64,000 nucleotides of DNA from Strigamia acuminata (Eukaryota > Arthropoda > Chilopoda > Geophilomorpha > Linotaeniidae). Shown here in pieces: positions 21,564 through 31,471 of this stretch; position 1 is the stretch's first letter; every line of letters starts with the position of its first letter. The notes under the pieces are model-generated. The model saw only the letters and a list, made by a program, of their open reading frames with translations. It was not told the DNA's origin and made no database searches. A program made the position numbers and the translations under genes. The stretch lies in the NCBI GenBank assembly GCA_949358305.1, contig OX442315.1:33568427-33632426 (forward strand), written 5' to 3'.

Positions 21564-22776
21564 TGTAGTAATCCCGGCCTATTCTTAATAAAACCTCACT
21601 CAAATTATCAAAAATAAGCTGTGGAAATTACTCAATGCCCCGACGGGTCTTATATTTTAAACTCAAATAAATAACTAATACTTCTAACTGACTAAGTAAT
21701 TAAATTCAACTTCTATCACAACAATTGATTTACTCAATACGCGATTGAGGAAATCAACATGAATAAAACAAACTTGTTATTAAAAACACACATTCACATT
21801 TATTCTAACTTGAATAAATTACTATTATCAATTAAAACGCTTTACAATAAAAACTCTGAATGATTAAAATGCTAAAATTATACATAAACTATTAATAATT
21901 TAAATGGAAAGGAAAAGTAAAATGACGACGTGGCTGACTTCGGCACGATTGCGCGACGTTTTCGTCCGATCTTCGGTCGAAATACGTCTCTTCGACACTT
22001 ACAATTCGTTTCTGCGATGGAATTCGCTCGTGTACGGCGAATTCTCTCCCAACAGCACTCGATGAATCACCGAACAAATTCGGATATTTTCGTGAACTCT
22101 TTCACTTCATACAACACCGAACAATTCGGTTTCACCTTCTTTACACTGGTTCGAATGGCGGCGAAATAGGATTTCGCCGTAGTTCGAATGGCGTGACTTC
22201 TCCTTCAACACAGGCGGTTCGGATGGCGATACTTCTCGTAGTCCGAATGACCTCGACTTCTCCGTGGCGGTTCGAATAGCGGCGATGGCTCGTCGCGGTT
22301 CGAATGGCCTTAACTTCTCTCCTCGAGTGGTTCCAATGGCGGCGGTGGTCCCGACGTGGTTGGAATGGCTCGGCGCCGAATTATTTCGGCAATGTTGTCT
22401 CGCTGGTCCGTAAATGGAGCAGCAAGGCGAAATCCCGTGGTGAATTAGTTGATTCACACAGGAAAGGAGTCCAAAACTCAAATGGAATGACCGTGACTTT
22501 ACAGGAATTTTGTTGGTTTTCAAGCAAAGTTTCTAGGTGTTTTCGTTTCAAGTTTTCAATTTAGACTGAAGATTTCAGCAAGTTTTCCTGGTTGGCAGGA
22601 AATACTTCCTGCCTCCCAGCTGTCTGGCTTGGTTACCCTGGTAACCCACCCCAGACAAGAACTTGCTGCAACCTTCTTATTTTTTATGCCACATAAAATA
22701 ATGCCAATTCTCAGCTTAAATCTTTTCCTGTAAATTAAAGTCATTTCCTTCCGGTTGGTGACCACCGGCCACCACA
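21564..22776 (-). repeat. Gypsy 3' LTR
   Basis: Plus-strand ends TGTAGTAATC...CCACCACA, so on the element's strand it starts TGTGG and ends CTACA. It matches 42,352-43,564 over its full length at an offset of 20,788 bp. It holds about eight degenerate copies of a ggttcgaatggc word spaced around 30 bp (22,147-22,375). Confidence 0.95.
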
Positions 22777-22791
22777 CTTCCCCTCTTTTTG
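22777..22791 (-). promoter_or_regulatory. Gypsy polypurine tract
   Basis: On the minus strand AAAAAGAGGGGAAG directly abuts the start of the 3' LTR, the position and composition expected of the plus-strand DNA primer. Confidence 0.8.
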
Positions 22792-22851
22792 GGGAGGTCT
22801 CCCCGAGACTGACCCATACACACAATTTGCATAGGTCAACTCGCTAGCCTT

Positions 22852-25323
22852 CTAATCTCTCTCCTCCGCATCTCCGCTCGGCACATCGCTCTCGGAGACG
22901 GAGAATCTGGGCATTCCTCGCATGGGTCCGGACATCATTCCAAGATTTACGTGGAGCCAGACCTGCTCAATTCCTTCTGTTGTTGGCAACACATCATCGT
23001 ACCGCATGTCGTAACGTTCACGGCTCCCTGTTGGTTCCTTGCGCGCTGCAATCAATCGGCGGTGTTGCATCCGTTTCTGCGGCGTCTTGACGGCGTTCTC
23101 AAGCCACTTGAATATTTCTCGACAGAGTGTGGAACTACTGATCATCAGGGCACGCGTCGATACCGTCCACTGTAGTCTCGGATAAAAATGTCGGATGCGA
23201 CCATACTCGGTGTTCTGCGACACGTTCGGGACCTCTTTCAACTTTTTCAATTTCTGACGCTCTCGACTGGACTCACGCTCTGTTCCACTGGTGGTAGCTT
23301 GTGAAGCTGCCGCAGTTGGCCATCCGTAGCTCGGTGGAGCACCTGCTGGTCTCCAATTTCGCGTCGCTGGTCCTCCCAATGCTTGTGTCTCACGTTGCAT
23401 GTCCAGCTCCTGCAGCCGTTGGCTCCATTCTCCTCTCAGGCGTATCATGCTCTGCGCAACCACTTCACCACTCGCCAGTGCTTTGTAAACGAGATTACTG
23501 CGCAATAAGACGGGGTCGTAAAGCACAGATTCCCAGTTAGAGAGCATATCCTCGGGGATTCCCATTGGAGACATCCAAACAATTCTCAGCGTGGCAAAAG
23601 CATCTTCATCATTTGGCAACACACCTGGGAACAGTAAGCGTTGCTCGCTTTGAACAGTCGTCTTTTGAAAGCGCTGCAGCCATCGCTCATCCTGGTCCTT
23701 CAATGCTCGCTGGCAGAATGCACTGGCACAACGACGGAGATCGTTGATCGCTTCCCCGAGCTGCGCGTGCTGGTAGCCATCAAGTCTGTTGATTATCGCT
23801 ACTTGTTCTTCAGTTGGATGTTCCCGAATGTTGCCCCAAAGACGATAGTAGTTTTCATCAAAATTTTTTGAGGGTCTTAACGACATTGAGTCACCATACG
23901 GCATTAATGCCACATCAGGGATGGGGATGGAGTGGTTGACAGGTGGAACAAATTCCAAAATTGGGAACGTATGCGGGTTTGGTGGTCGTTTCTCCACCTT
24001 ATCATGCGAACGCACCACACTCCGTCCTTGCCGTGGTCGACTCTGATTTCTTCGGCTGTGTTCCGGCGAGGGGATTCGACGACGGGATTTACTTCGTGCT
24101 GCTCTCGCTCTGTCGTCTCTGCGGCTCTCTTCTTCGGATCGCACAGCTTCTTTTTGCCCGTCTCGACGACGTGACTTCGATCGTCCAGATGCTCTGTCTA
24201 GACTGGATCGTTGAGATGACGTCACATGTCCGTCTTGTGGTGTCTGTCGAGGCTTAGCCTTTTTTGGTGGGAGACTTCTTGGGTCACGTGCTTTTTTCCC
24301 TTTGGTAGCTGGGGTCGACTTAACTGTGACTTGCAAGTTTGGTTCCGGGGACGACTCTCGTGGTGAAGGAGTTGGTGGGCACGGTAGTGGTGTGTCTTCC
24401 AAGTTGGGTGGCGGAAGTGTCACTCTTCGTGGCGACCATTCCTCAGGGGTGACGTATTCAGCTTCCGTAGATTCTGGCGTCGCTTCAATTTCATCGACTA
24501 CGGCGAACTCATCCGGCCACGACTCGTCCGTTGCTATTAGTGGCGTTGTTGGTTCGGCAGTTCCCTTTATTTGTATGAGGAGGCTGTTTTTATCTCCTTG
24601 CGACATCGTTACTTCGCGAATGGCCAATGCTCGGGACCGTTGACGATTCCTTTTGTTCACCTTGCTGGGTGATTCGGTTGGCAGTACAGCTTTCAATTCT
24701 CCTTCCCTTCGGTTTAGCTTGAATGCAAACGGCCCAAAATTGCTGGTGGGTGGGTGGTTCCCATCGGGAGCGTAATTTTTGCCGATTACGCCTGCCATCA
24801 CCAGTTGGTGCATCTGGTACTGAGTCCGTACGAAGTGTCCAGGTTTCGCGACGTATGTGGTAATAACCCCTTTCGCCTTGTCCTCTTCAAACTTCCTATG
24901 TGCTTCTAAAAATCGACCCGCCACCTCCAACATGTCTTTGCGCAATTTATCTCGGACTTCTCGTAGAAATAAATGTTTGTTTGTGCCCGGCGTGAAGTAG
25001 ATCTCATAGTCTCTTTCTTCCTCGTAGGTAAGAGGAAAATCTCCACTGAGTAGCATATTCCATATCGGGCCTGGTGTATCTATTTCTTCTATGAAGTCTT
25101 TCACAAGTTCCCAGAACTCCATTTTGAATCCATGTTTCATTTTTTTGAATGTCCCCCAGCGCTTTGCGGCTGCGTTCGAGAGCCACTTCCGTGTTTTCCA
25201 GGCGCTGTAGTTTTGAGATTCAAAGATTTGGCGAATCATTGCAGGAATTTCTCCTCTTAGGATGTTTGGTGGCACCTTGATGTGGTCCGGAAGTTTATCC
25301 CAGCACGTGAAGAGAACGGATTC
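22852..25323 (-). CDS. Gypsy ORF3, large unrecognised protein in the envelope position
   Basis: The frame is open from just after a TAG at 25,324-25,326 to the stop at 22,852, about 820 codons. No AUG opens it: a GTG lies at 25,275 and the first ATG about 12 codons later. It begins immediately after ATATTTAG on the minus strand, which reads as a splice acceptor, so it may be expressed from a spliced RNA as retroviral env genes are. The protein has no hydrophobic signal or membrane segment. The N-terminal ~270 residues are mixed and globular-looking (YSAWKTRKWLSNAAAKRW). The middle, about 330-440, is proline-rich then basic RS/RR-rich (SKSRRRIPSPEHSRRNQ). The C-terminal third is helical (RLDGYQHAQLGEAINDLRR). 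I do not recognise the family. It could be a nucleic-acid-binding accessory or captured host protein; that is inference. Confidence 0.7.
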   Translation of the reverse strand, partial: ESVLFTCWDKLPDHIKVPPNILRGEIPAMIRQIFESQNYSAWKTRKWLSNAAAKRWGTFKKMKHGFKMEFWELVKDFIEEIDTPGPIWNMLLSGDFPLTYEEERDYEIYFTPGTNKHLFLREVRDKLRKDMLEVAGRFLEAHRKFEEDKAKGVITTYVAKPGHFVRTQYQMHQLVMAGVIGKNYAPDGNHPPTSNFGPFAFKLNRREGELKAVLPTESPSKVNKRNRQRSRALAIREVTMSQGDKNSLLIQIKGTAEPTTPLIATDESWPDEFAVVDEIEATPESTEAEYVTPEEWSPRRVTLPPPNLEDTPLPCPPTPSPRESSPEPNLQVTVKSTPATKGKKARDPRSLPPKKAKPRQTPQDGHVTSSQRSSLDRASGRSKSRRRDGQKEAVRSEEESRRDDRARAARSKSRRRIPSPEHSRRNQSRPRQGRSVVRSHDKVEKRPPNPHTFPILEFVPPVNHSIPIPDVALMPYGDSMSLRPSKNFDENYYRLWGNIREHPTEEQVAIINRLDGYQHAQLGEAINDLRRCASAFCQRALKDQDERWLQRFQKTTVQSEQRLLFPGVLPNDEDAFATLRIVWMSPMGIPEDMLSNWESVLYDPVLLRSNLVYKALASGEVVAQSMIRLRGEWSQRLQELDMQRETQALGGPATRNWRPAGAPPSYGWPTAAASQATTSGTERESSRERQKLKKLKEVPNVSQNTEYGRIRHFYPRLQWTVSTRALMISSSTLCREIFKWLENAVKTPQKRMQHRRLIAARKEPTGSRERYDMRYDDVLPTTEGIEQVWLHVNLGMMSGPMRGMPRFSVSESDVPSGDAEERD

Positions 25324-26475
25324 CTAAATATTCATATAAAAACAATTTTTCAGAATATTTTCTCATTTTTCATTATTATTTCCGTATGTTTTAATTTTAC
25401 GTTAACAACTACTTTCTTCCTGTGTGTGTGACACGATTTATCTGACTTTTTCCGCTTTATTTTGCCATTTTTTTAGTGTTAGTAATTGTCACCAGATGGC
25501 GCTCTCGGGTAGCGGTTGCTTGAAACTGCCTCGCGAAATGTTTTTATCTTACTTATTTGCTCCGTCAAAATTTAGTTAATATTATGGAGTATGGATCCGT
25601 TACCGATTAATTTCTTTATGTTTCGTTGCAATATCTTTCGGGTCAATTTCCGGATCTTAATTGTTTACTTTTTTCGAGTTATTTTAACAGATTTCTCCGC
25701 TATTTTTCCAATTTTTTCAAGCGAATAATCGGGTCACACATTAATAAAGGAAAGCAGTCCTTGCCAACGTTTCCATGTTCACGGAATAATTTTATTTTCC
25801 ACTTAAAAGACTTTCTCCTACGCATGTGTAATTTTTTGTTTGATTTATTTGACTAAGTCCGATATTTTACTTCCGGTAGCGCTCGCGAGATGGCGCTCTC
25901 GGTTCAATTAACGCATTTCGTAAAACGTGTTTTTCTCTAGATTTTTACATCTTTTATCACTTAAAAGTATTTTTCTTTGTTTTAACGATTATTGCTACCG
26001 CTTCTAAACTAGTTTATATTACTTTCCAGTGATAATTTTCGCGCTTTTTCGGAACTTTTTCCGTCTAAATATTTTAGCTATCTTTCGGAACTTTTTCCGT
26101 TATTTTCATAGTTTTTTCCAATCAAATTTTTGGTTACACATACACAAGAGAGGATCTTTGTCCTTATTTCGATCTATTTCGATACTAAATACCTCCAACT
26201 CCGCTTCTTGTTCCTGTCTCGTTCGGCGTGTTGAAGCCATTTTCTCACGATCGTTGAATCACCAACTATTTCCAATTGTTTTGATGAGTTTTTCGTATCC
26301 AAAATCCAGGTTTTCGTCCCGTTTTCCTCGCAATTTCTTGCTTTTTTCGAACTTTGTCGGTGTGAGCGTTGGTTGCGATCTTCACTTGTTGATGGCGAAT
26401 TTCGCTCTTCCAATCACGTGTGTTGGTGACGTCATTCGCTTCGCGGGCCTTCCGAGTGGCGCCGCCCAGTGCTGT
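25324..26475. other. Non-coding spacer between gypsy pol and ORF3
   Basis: About 1.15 kb, pyrimidine-rich on the plus strand, with repeated words such as cggaactttttccg (near 26,049 and 26,089). The word agatggcgctctcgg occurs twice (25,494 and 25,888) and resembles the arthropod CTCF core. No convincing frame lies on either strand. On the minus strand its downstream end supplies the ATATTTAG acceptor of ORF3. Confidence 0.5.
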
Positions 26476-29400
26476 TTAGTCGAACCTAACGGGAGCTCTT
26501 ATTTTTGTTCTATCTCGTAGAACATATTTTGAGCTTGATTTTGTTTTGAACGAAGGTTGTTTCGACAAATTTCGATGCTTTTCAACTGCATTTGAATACT
26601 TTTTCTTTATTTTTGGCTTATCCACCGCTCTTCCCCCCTTTTTGGAAAATGACGTGATTTGCTCTTCAGTTTCCAAAATAAATTCGTCTGGGAAGAACAA
26701 TGGAGCCGCATCTGTTTCCTCAACAATTGGAATTTCTTCGTGTAATTCTGCTGCTTCATTTTCTTGTGAAGTTTGCGGATTACACTGGATTTCTGTGTCG
26801 AAATTTTCCAAATTTTGTACTTGCGTTTCCCACGTCTCAAACGTATCTTCGACGTTCTGTGGCGTTTCTTGTGTATTTTCTACGTCATGTGACGGTTCTT
26901 GCTGTTGTGGTAAATCTTTTGATGATATTTGTCCTTGGGAAATTGGCAAATTTCCCCCCTTTTTTACAGTCGATCGGTTTTGCTTGTTTGTCGTATTTTT
27001 CGACATTTTTTCTACTTCCGACTCGTGTGCTGGTTCATCATCGAGCAGTGTGTTTATCACTTCAGCGTTTGGGTCACTTTGAGTTTGTCCTTTCACCCAT
27101 ACCTCCTGATTGAGTTCAGGGAAATATGGTGATAGTTCAGATATGTGAATTGACTTATATGTCTTATTGTCCCGCAGTCTTCGCAGTTTTGCGGCCCCAC
27201 CTTGGTGGATCTGCGTGATAACGTAAGGACCTATCCTTTTGTCTGCAAGTTTGGCGGAAATTCCCTTCGCCGCTTGCGACAACACGTGGCTCTCTCGCCA
27301 TACCAAATCATTCACTCTGAAATCAGCGAACTTTTTGTCTTCTTTGTGATTTCGCACCCGTTCGCGCAAGTCAACAATATGCGCCATCATATGTTGATAC
27401 GTATCACGTATTACTTTCTCTAGCCTTTGCACATATTCGTGCGGCTTCTGAGGGTCAATCTTCATTATGCCATCGAGGACTCTTGGGTCCCATGGGATCC
27501 GGAACTCTCTTCCCGTGTTAAGGTACGCCGGCGAATATCCCCGTCCTCTAGTGTCGGTTGTTCGTACACTAAATGCGATCTCGCGGAGGTATTCGTCCCA
27601 TCTCGAGTGGATTGCAGTGTATAGGGCGATCGAATATTTGATGTCTCGGTTCAGTCTCTCGACCGGATTCGCCTGCGGATGATATGGAGAGGTGAACTTG
27701 GGAAAAATCTTGAACTTCTTGCAAAATTCCTGATACAACCGCGCCTTAAACTGTGGGCCATTGTCCGATATTATCTTAACCGGAAAACCCCAGTCCATCG
27801 AGGTGTCGTAAATGCAATCGGCTATCGTTTGCGCAGTAGGGTCTTCTAATGGATATAGTTTGGGCCACCTTGTGGCTATATCCAACACCACTAGGATATA
27901 ATTATTACCCTCTATCGTTCTTGGCAGTGGTCCAACCAAATCGACGCTCAGGCACTGAAATGGAGCGTATGGTCCGATTTCGGCGGCTTCTACTTGGGTC
28001 TTTGGACGGGGCTTGCACGCTTGGCACCTTGTGCAGTGCTTGATAAACCTTGTTACGTCTGGTTTCATGCCCTCCCACGAGTAGATACGTCGCATCCGGT
28101 ACAGTGTCCGACTGATGCCGCAGTGGCTGGCCAATGGGTGACCGTGACTGAGCCATAGTATTCGGAATCGTAATGTTTTCGGAACTACCACTTTCAGTGC
28201 TCGATTGTCATCTGAGAACTCATCTGAAATGGTGGGACTATACTTTAACAGTAAATTGTCTTCAATAAGGTGACATGATGCTAATTTCTTATAATTTCGT
28301 CTCTGGAGTCGCGTAGTCACCCATGGTGGAAATTGTTCGGTTTCCAAATAAGTTTTCAAACCATGACAGTGTTTATCCTTCTGTTGGTGGTCTACAAATT
28401 CCTGGCGCGTTGGCGGTTTACAGTCCAATTGTGACGTGACCTTGCCAATGAATGTCTTGATCATTTCATTGTTTGACACTGGCTCATATGGCCATGGCTC
28501 TTCGCCTTGACATTCTCGCGTCTCTTCTGACTCATTCGTCGTTAAGTTATACGCATTGCACCAATACGATACGAATTTTTCATCTTCGATTGGCCGTTTT
28601 TCCGGTACTGGCAGCTGGTTCCAGTTATTGAACGTCCATTTCTGCTGGTTAGTCGGGCAATATGACATAAATCCGTCAGCTTCCCCGGTATCTTCCTCAT
28701 CACAGATCAGTTGGACTGGATCTCTGGATAACGCATCAGCCAATACGTTCAGTGGGCCTTTGATGTAATGAATTTTGAAGTCATATCCCATGAGTTCCAT
28801 CTGCCAACGGGCCAAACGTCCCGTTGGTTCGTCGAGTCCCATGAGCCACTTCAACGCCTGATGATCTGTTTGTACCGTAAACTTGGTGCATTCCAAGTAC
28901 GGCCTAAACTTGCGTAGGGCCCAGATCACGGCGAGACATTCTAAATCCGTTGTACTATAATTTAGCTCGGCTTGTTGCAAGCTACGACTAATATACATGC
29001 ACGGAACCTCAACGGTTTGACCATCAATCTCGTGTTGCTGCATCAGGGCAGCTCCTAACCCCTGATAACTGGCATCGGTGTGGACTATGAACGGCTTGTT
29101 CAGGTTGGGCAACTTCAATGTGACAGCGTCAGCCAATAACTTTTTCACTTTTTCAAAAGCCGCTTGATGGTCGTCAGTCCATACGAAATCTATGCCCTTT
29201 TTTAAGAGCGGACGTAACGGCTCAGAAACAGCAGATAAATCCTTCAATAAGCGATGGAAGAAATTTACCATACCCATAAAGCGTTGTAAGCCTTTCAGGT
29301 CTTTTGGGGCTGGGAACTGTGTAATGGCCGCCACTTTCTTCGGGTCCACACTGAGTCCATTTATTCCTAGCGTATAGCCAAGGAATTTTAATTCTTTCCG

Positions 29401-31461
29401 GCAGAATTTTGATTTTTCTGGGTTTATGTGGAGGTTTGCTTTGTCAAGTTTATTTAAAACTGATTCCACATGCCGGAGATGTTCTTCATAGGTGGCCGAG
29501 ACGATAACTATATCGTCAAGATACGCCCAGGCATATCTCCTGTGGGCATCACCTAGAACTTTCTCAATTAGCCTTTGGAAGGTTGTTGGAGCGTTCACCA
29601 ATCCAAAAGGCATTACATTGAACATCAGCCGACCGAGCGGGCTCCAGAAGGCCGTTTTTGGTCGGTCTTCGGGCCGCAGCTCGATCTGCCAATATCCCTT
29701 AGTGAGGTCAATTGTCGTGACCCACTTAAACTCGCCTAATTCACGTAAGATCTCGTCGATCGTAGGCATCTGCGGAGGATCATATAGTGTATGCTCGTTA
29801 ATTGGCCTATAGTCTATGCAAAGCCTCGGTTCTGACCCTGGCTTCATGACTAGCACAATGCGAGCACCGTAATCTCCTTCCGCTTTGGACACGTAGCCCT
29901 TATCTAGCATTTCCTGGCATAGTTTCGAGAGAATTTCTCTTTTTTGAGGGTTCCAGCTTTTGTAAGGGACCCTTATCGGCTTATCCGTGTCGAGATCTAT
30001 TGTGTGGTGCAACACGTGCGTTCTTCCAGGCGTCTTTGTTAAGATGTGCTCATATTTATTGAGAACATGCTCGAGTTGCACGGCTTCCGTTAGTTGGAGC
30101 TTGGCCTCTTCGACCAAATTATGGACACCATTACCCACTTTTAGCCGGGCTTCAAAAGCACAGAAGCTCGATCGCTTTGCAAAGGTGTTCCATGAGGATT
30201 CAGGCTCCTCCAATTTCTTTTCTAGTCTGTCTAGTACATCTTGATGGATATATGGCGCCGGAACTTCAAGTGTTTGTACAAAATTCCATTTACCATTTAG
30301 TGGGTTAGGTTGGATCCGCATCCGCTTCATTATGTCATTGCCCATTAGCATGAATCTCATTTCATGTGGCAAGACAAGGAAGTTATGGATCATTATTCCG
30401 TGAGTCCAACGAAAAGTTAACCGCAACGATCCTATCGGCTGTACCTTCTTATCGGCCGTATTAATGGCCATATTTGGCCCTACTCTGGAAATCCGATCTT
30501 CCATTTCCATGTCTTGGACCAAGGGTAAGGCGATACAACTTCGGTTTGCGCCGGAATCAAGTGTACCCATTATTGTTCCACTCTCCGTGGAAATTTCCAT
30601 AGTGGTCATTCCACTTAACATATCTTGATCTGGAATGAGAGCTCTAAAAACTCTAATTCTCGGTTTTTCTTCTGGCTCGATTATTGGTAATTCCTTGAGG
30701 AATGGATCCCATTCTACGGGTTCTGTGGGGGTGTCAACCATCCATGCAGCTTCAGACGGCTCATTCTCGTACGTGCTTCTCACGTTTGCCCAAAAAATCG
30801 TGGCTTCATTTTCATCGTCAAGTCCCACATTCTTTAGGGCTTGATCTATTTCTGCCGTGAAATATGCCGCATCTATTTGCGTAACTTCCTCTACTTTGGG
30901 AATTTTAGACAAGTCGGCCGTCGGGAATGGGGTTACCCCGTTTGCATCCTTTTTAACGTCACAAGTCTTGTCATCTTCTCCTTGCATGGTCCCTATTGCC
31001 TCTGGAGGCGTTAGCTCCATGTCTTCAAGTGACAGTGCTTGGGGTTTCAGATCACAAGCTTTCGACGTTGATGCAACTTCGTCAACATTTGCTGCTTCCG
31101 CAATGTTTACTGCTCCCGCAGCCTCCGTAGATTCTGTTGCTTTGACAGCTTCCGTAGATTCCGCAGTGTCAACAACTTCCGTAGATTCTGCAGTTGTTGG
31201 AATTCCTACGATTTCTTCTATTTTAGCTAAGGCCGCCATTTCTACCGGTGGGAATCTCATACCAATAATCTGTCCCTTACTAATTTCGTAGATTACTGAT
31301 CCTTTCCTTACCGGAGGAACAGTTTTTGTGTCTGAATTCGTTGTTGGTTCTGGAGTTTTGGTAAGTTCTGGAACTGTTGGTTTTTCCAGCTCTTCTTTTT
31401 GCGCAGTTTCCGAGTCATTGGGTGGCGCGGGTTTCAGTGATTCATCTGAACCCGCGCTCAC
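26476..31461 (-). CDS. pol: Gypsy pol polyprotein (protease, RT, RNase H, integrase)
   Basis: A 1,661-codon frame that copies element RNA into DNA and integrates it. Domains in order: a variable acidic N-terminus (1-290); an aspartic protease with DSGA near 302; reverse transcriptase with TTIDLTKGYWQIEL and the catalytic YLDD near 647; RNase H (FIVHTDASYQGLGAAL) near 790; integrase with the H..H..CxxC zinc site (FIKHCTRCQACK), first Asp in LSVDLVGP, second in IISDNGPQF near 1233 and Glu in PVERLNR; then a GPY/F-type module (RIGPYVITQIHQGG). A long acidic tail follows. There is no AUG at the 5' end (the first in-frame start-like codon is GTG at 31,461). It sits in the -1 frame relative to gag, behind an A AAA AAC site. 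All catalytic residues named are present, so the enzyme set looks intact. Confidence 0.93.
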   Translation of the reverse strand: MSAGSDESLKPAPPNDSETAQKEELEKPTVPELTKTPEPTTNSDTKTVPPVRKGSVIYEISKGQIIGMRFPPVEMAALAKIEEIVGIPTTAESTEVVDTAESTEAVKATESTEAAGAVNIAEAANVDEVASTSKACDLKPQALSLEDMELTPPEAIGTMQGEDDKTCDVKKDANGVTPFPTADLSKIPKVEEVTQIDAAYFTAEIDQALKNVGLDDENEATIFWANVRSTYENEPSEAAWMVDTPTEPVEWDPFLKELPIIEPEEKPRIRVFRALIPDQDMLSGMTTMEISTESGTIMGTLDSGANRSCIALPLVQDMEMEDRISRVGPNMAINTADKKVQPIGSLRLTFRWTHGIMIHNFLVLPHEMRFMLMGNDIMKRMRIQPNPLNGKWNFVQTLEVPAPYIHQDVLDRLEKKLEEPESSWNTFAKRSSFCAFEARLKVGNGVHNLVEEAKLQLTEAVQLEHVLNKYEHILTKTPGRTHVLHHTIDLDTDKPIRVPYKSWNPQKREILSKLCQEMLDKGYVSKAEGDYGARIVLVMKPGSEPRLCIDYRPINEHTLYDPPQMPTIDEILRELGEFKWVTTIDLTKGYWQIELRPEDRPKTAFWSPLGRLMFNVMPFGLVNAPTTFQRLIEKVLGDAHRRYAWAYLDDIVIVSATYEEHLRHVESVLNKLDKANLHINPEKSKFCRKELKFLGYTLGINGLSVDPKKVAAITQFPAPKDLKGLQRFMGMVNFFHRLLKDLSAVSEPLRPLLKKGIDFVWTDDHQAAFEKVKKLLADAVTLKLPNLNKPFIVHTDASYQGLGAALMQQHEIDGQTVEVPCMYISRSLQQAELNYSTTDLECLAVIWALRKFRPYLECTKFTVQTDHQALKWLMGLDEPTGRLARWQMELMGYDFKIHYIKGPLNVLADALSRDPVQLICDEEDTGEADGFMSYCPTNQQKWTFNNWNQLPVPEKRPIEDEKFVSYWCNAYNLTTNESEETRECQGEEPWPYEPVSNNEMIKTFIGKVTSQLDCKPPTRQEFVDHQQKDKHCHGLKTYLETEQFPPWVTTRLQRRNYKKLASCHLIEDNLLLKYSPTISDEFSDDNRALKVVVPKTLRFRILWLSHGHPLASHCGISRTLYRMRRIYSWEGMKPDVTRFIKHCTRCQACKPRPKTQVEAAEIGPYAPFQCLSVDLVGPLPRTIEGNNYILVVLDIATRWPKLYPLEDPTAQTIADCIYDTSMDWGFPVKIISDNGPQFKARLYQEFCKKFKIFPKFTSPYHPQANPVERLNRDIKYSIALYTAIHSRWDEYLREIAFSVRTTDTRGRGYSPAYLNTGREFRIPWDPRVLDGIMKIDPQKPHEYVQRLEKVIRDTYQHMMAHIVDLRERVRNHKEDKKFADFRVNDLVWRESHVLSQAAKGISAKLADKRIGPYVITQIHQGGAAKLRRLRDNKTYKSIHISELSPYFPELNQEVWVKGQTQSDPNAEVINTLLDDEPAHESEVEKMSKNTTNKQNRSTVKKGGNLPISQGQISSKDLPQQQEPSHDVENTQETPQNVEDTFETWETQVQNLENFDTEIQCNPQTSQENEAAELHEEIPIVEETDAAPLFFPDEFILETEEQITSFSKKGGRAVDKPKIKKKYSNAVEKHRNLSKQPSFKTKSSSKYVLRDRTKIRAPVRFD

Positions 31462-31471
31462 ATGTTTTTTT
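31458..31471 (-). promoter_or_regulatory. Gypsy gag-pol -1 ribosomal frameshift site
   Basis: The minus strand has seven A then CATGTGA. Read in the gag frame this is CA(A AAA AAC) ATG TGA: a perfect X XXY YYZ heptamer (31,464-31,470) two codons before the gag stop. Slipping back one base enters the pol frame (CAT GTG AGC GCG). A downstream RNA structure was not evaluated. Confidence 0.8.

Noticed and set aside
22107-22523. 138-codon minus-strand frame in the gypsy LTR (also 42,895-43,311)
   Set aside because: It lies wholly inside the LTR over the ggttcgaatggc array and has no domain; the repeats keep it open.
22852-25323. Envelope gene of the gypsy element
   Set aside because: Right position but no signal peptide, membrane anchor, cleavage site or cysteine pattern; kept as an unknown ORF3.
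26546-27082. 178-codon and neighbouring plus-strand frames opposite the gypsy pol tail
   Set aside because: Antisense shadows of the acidic, stop-poor C-terminal tail of pol; the Cys/Ser/Phe-rich composition is typical of reversed acidic coding sequence.
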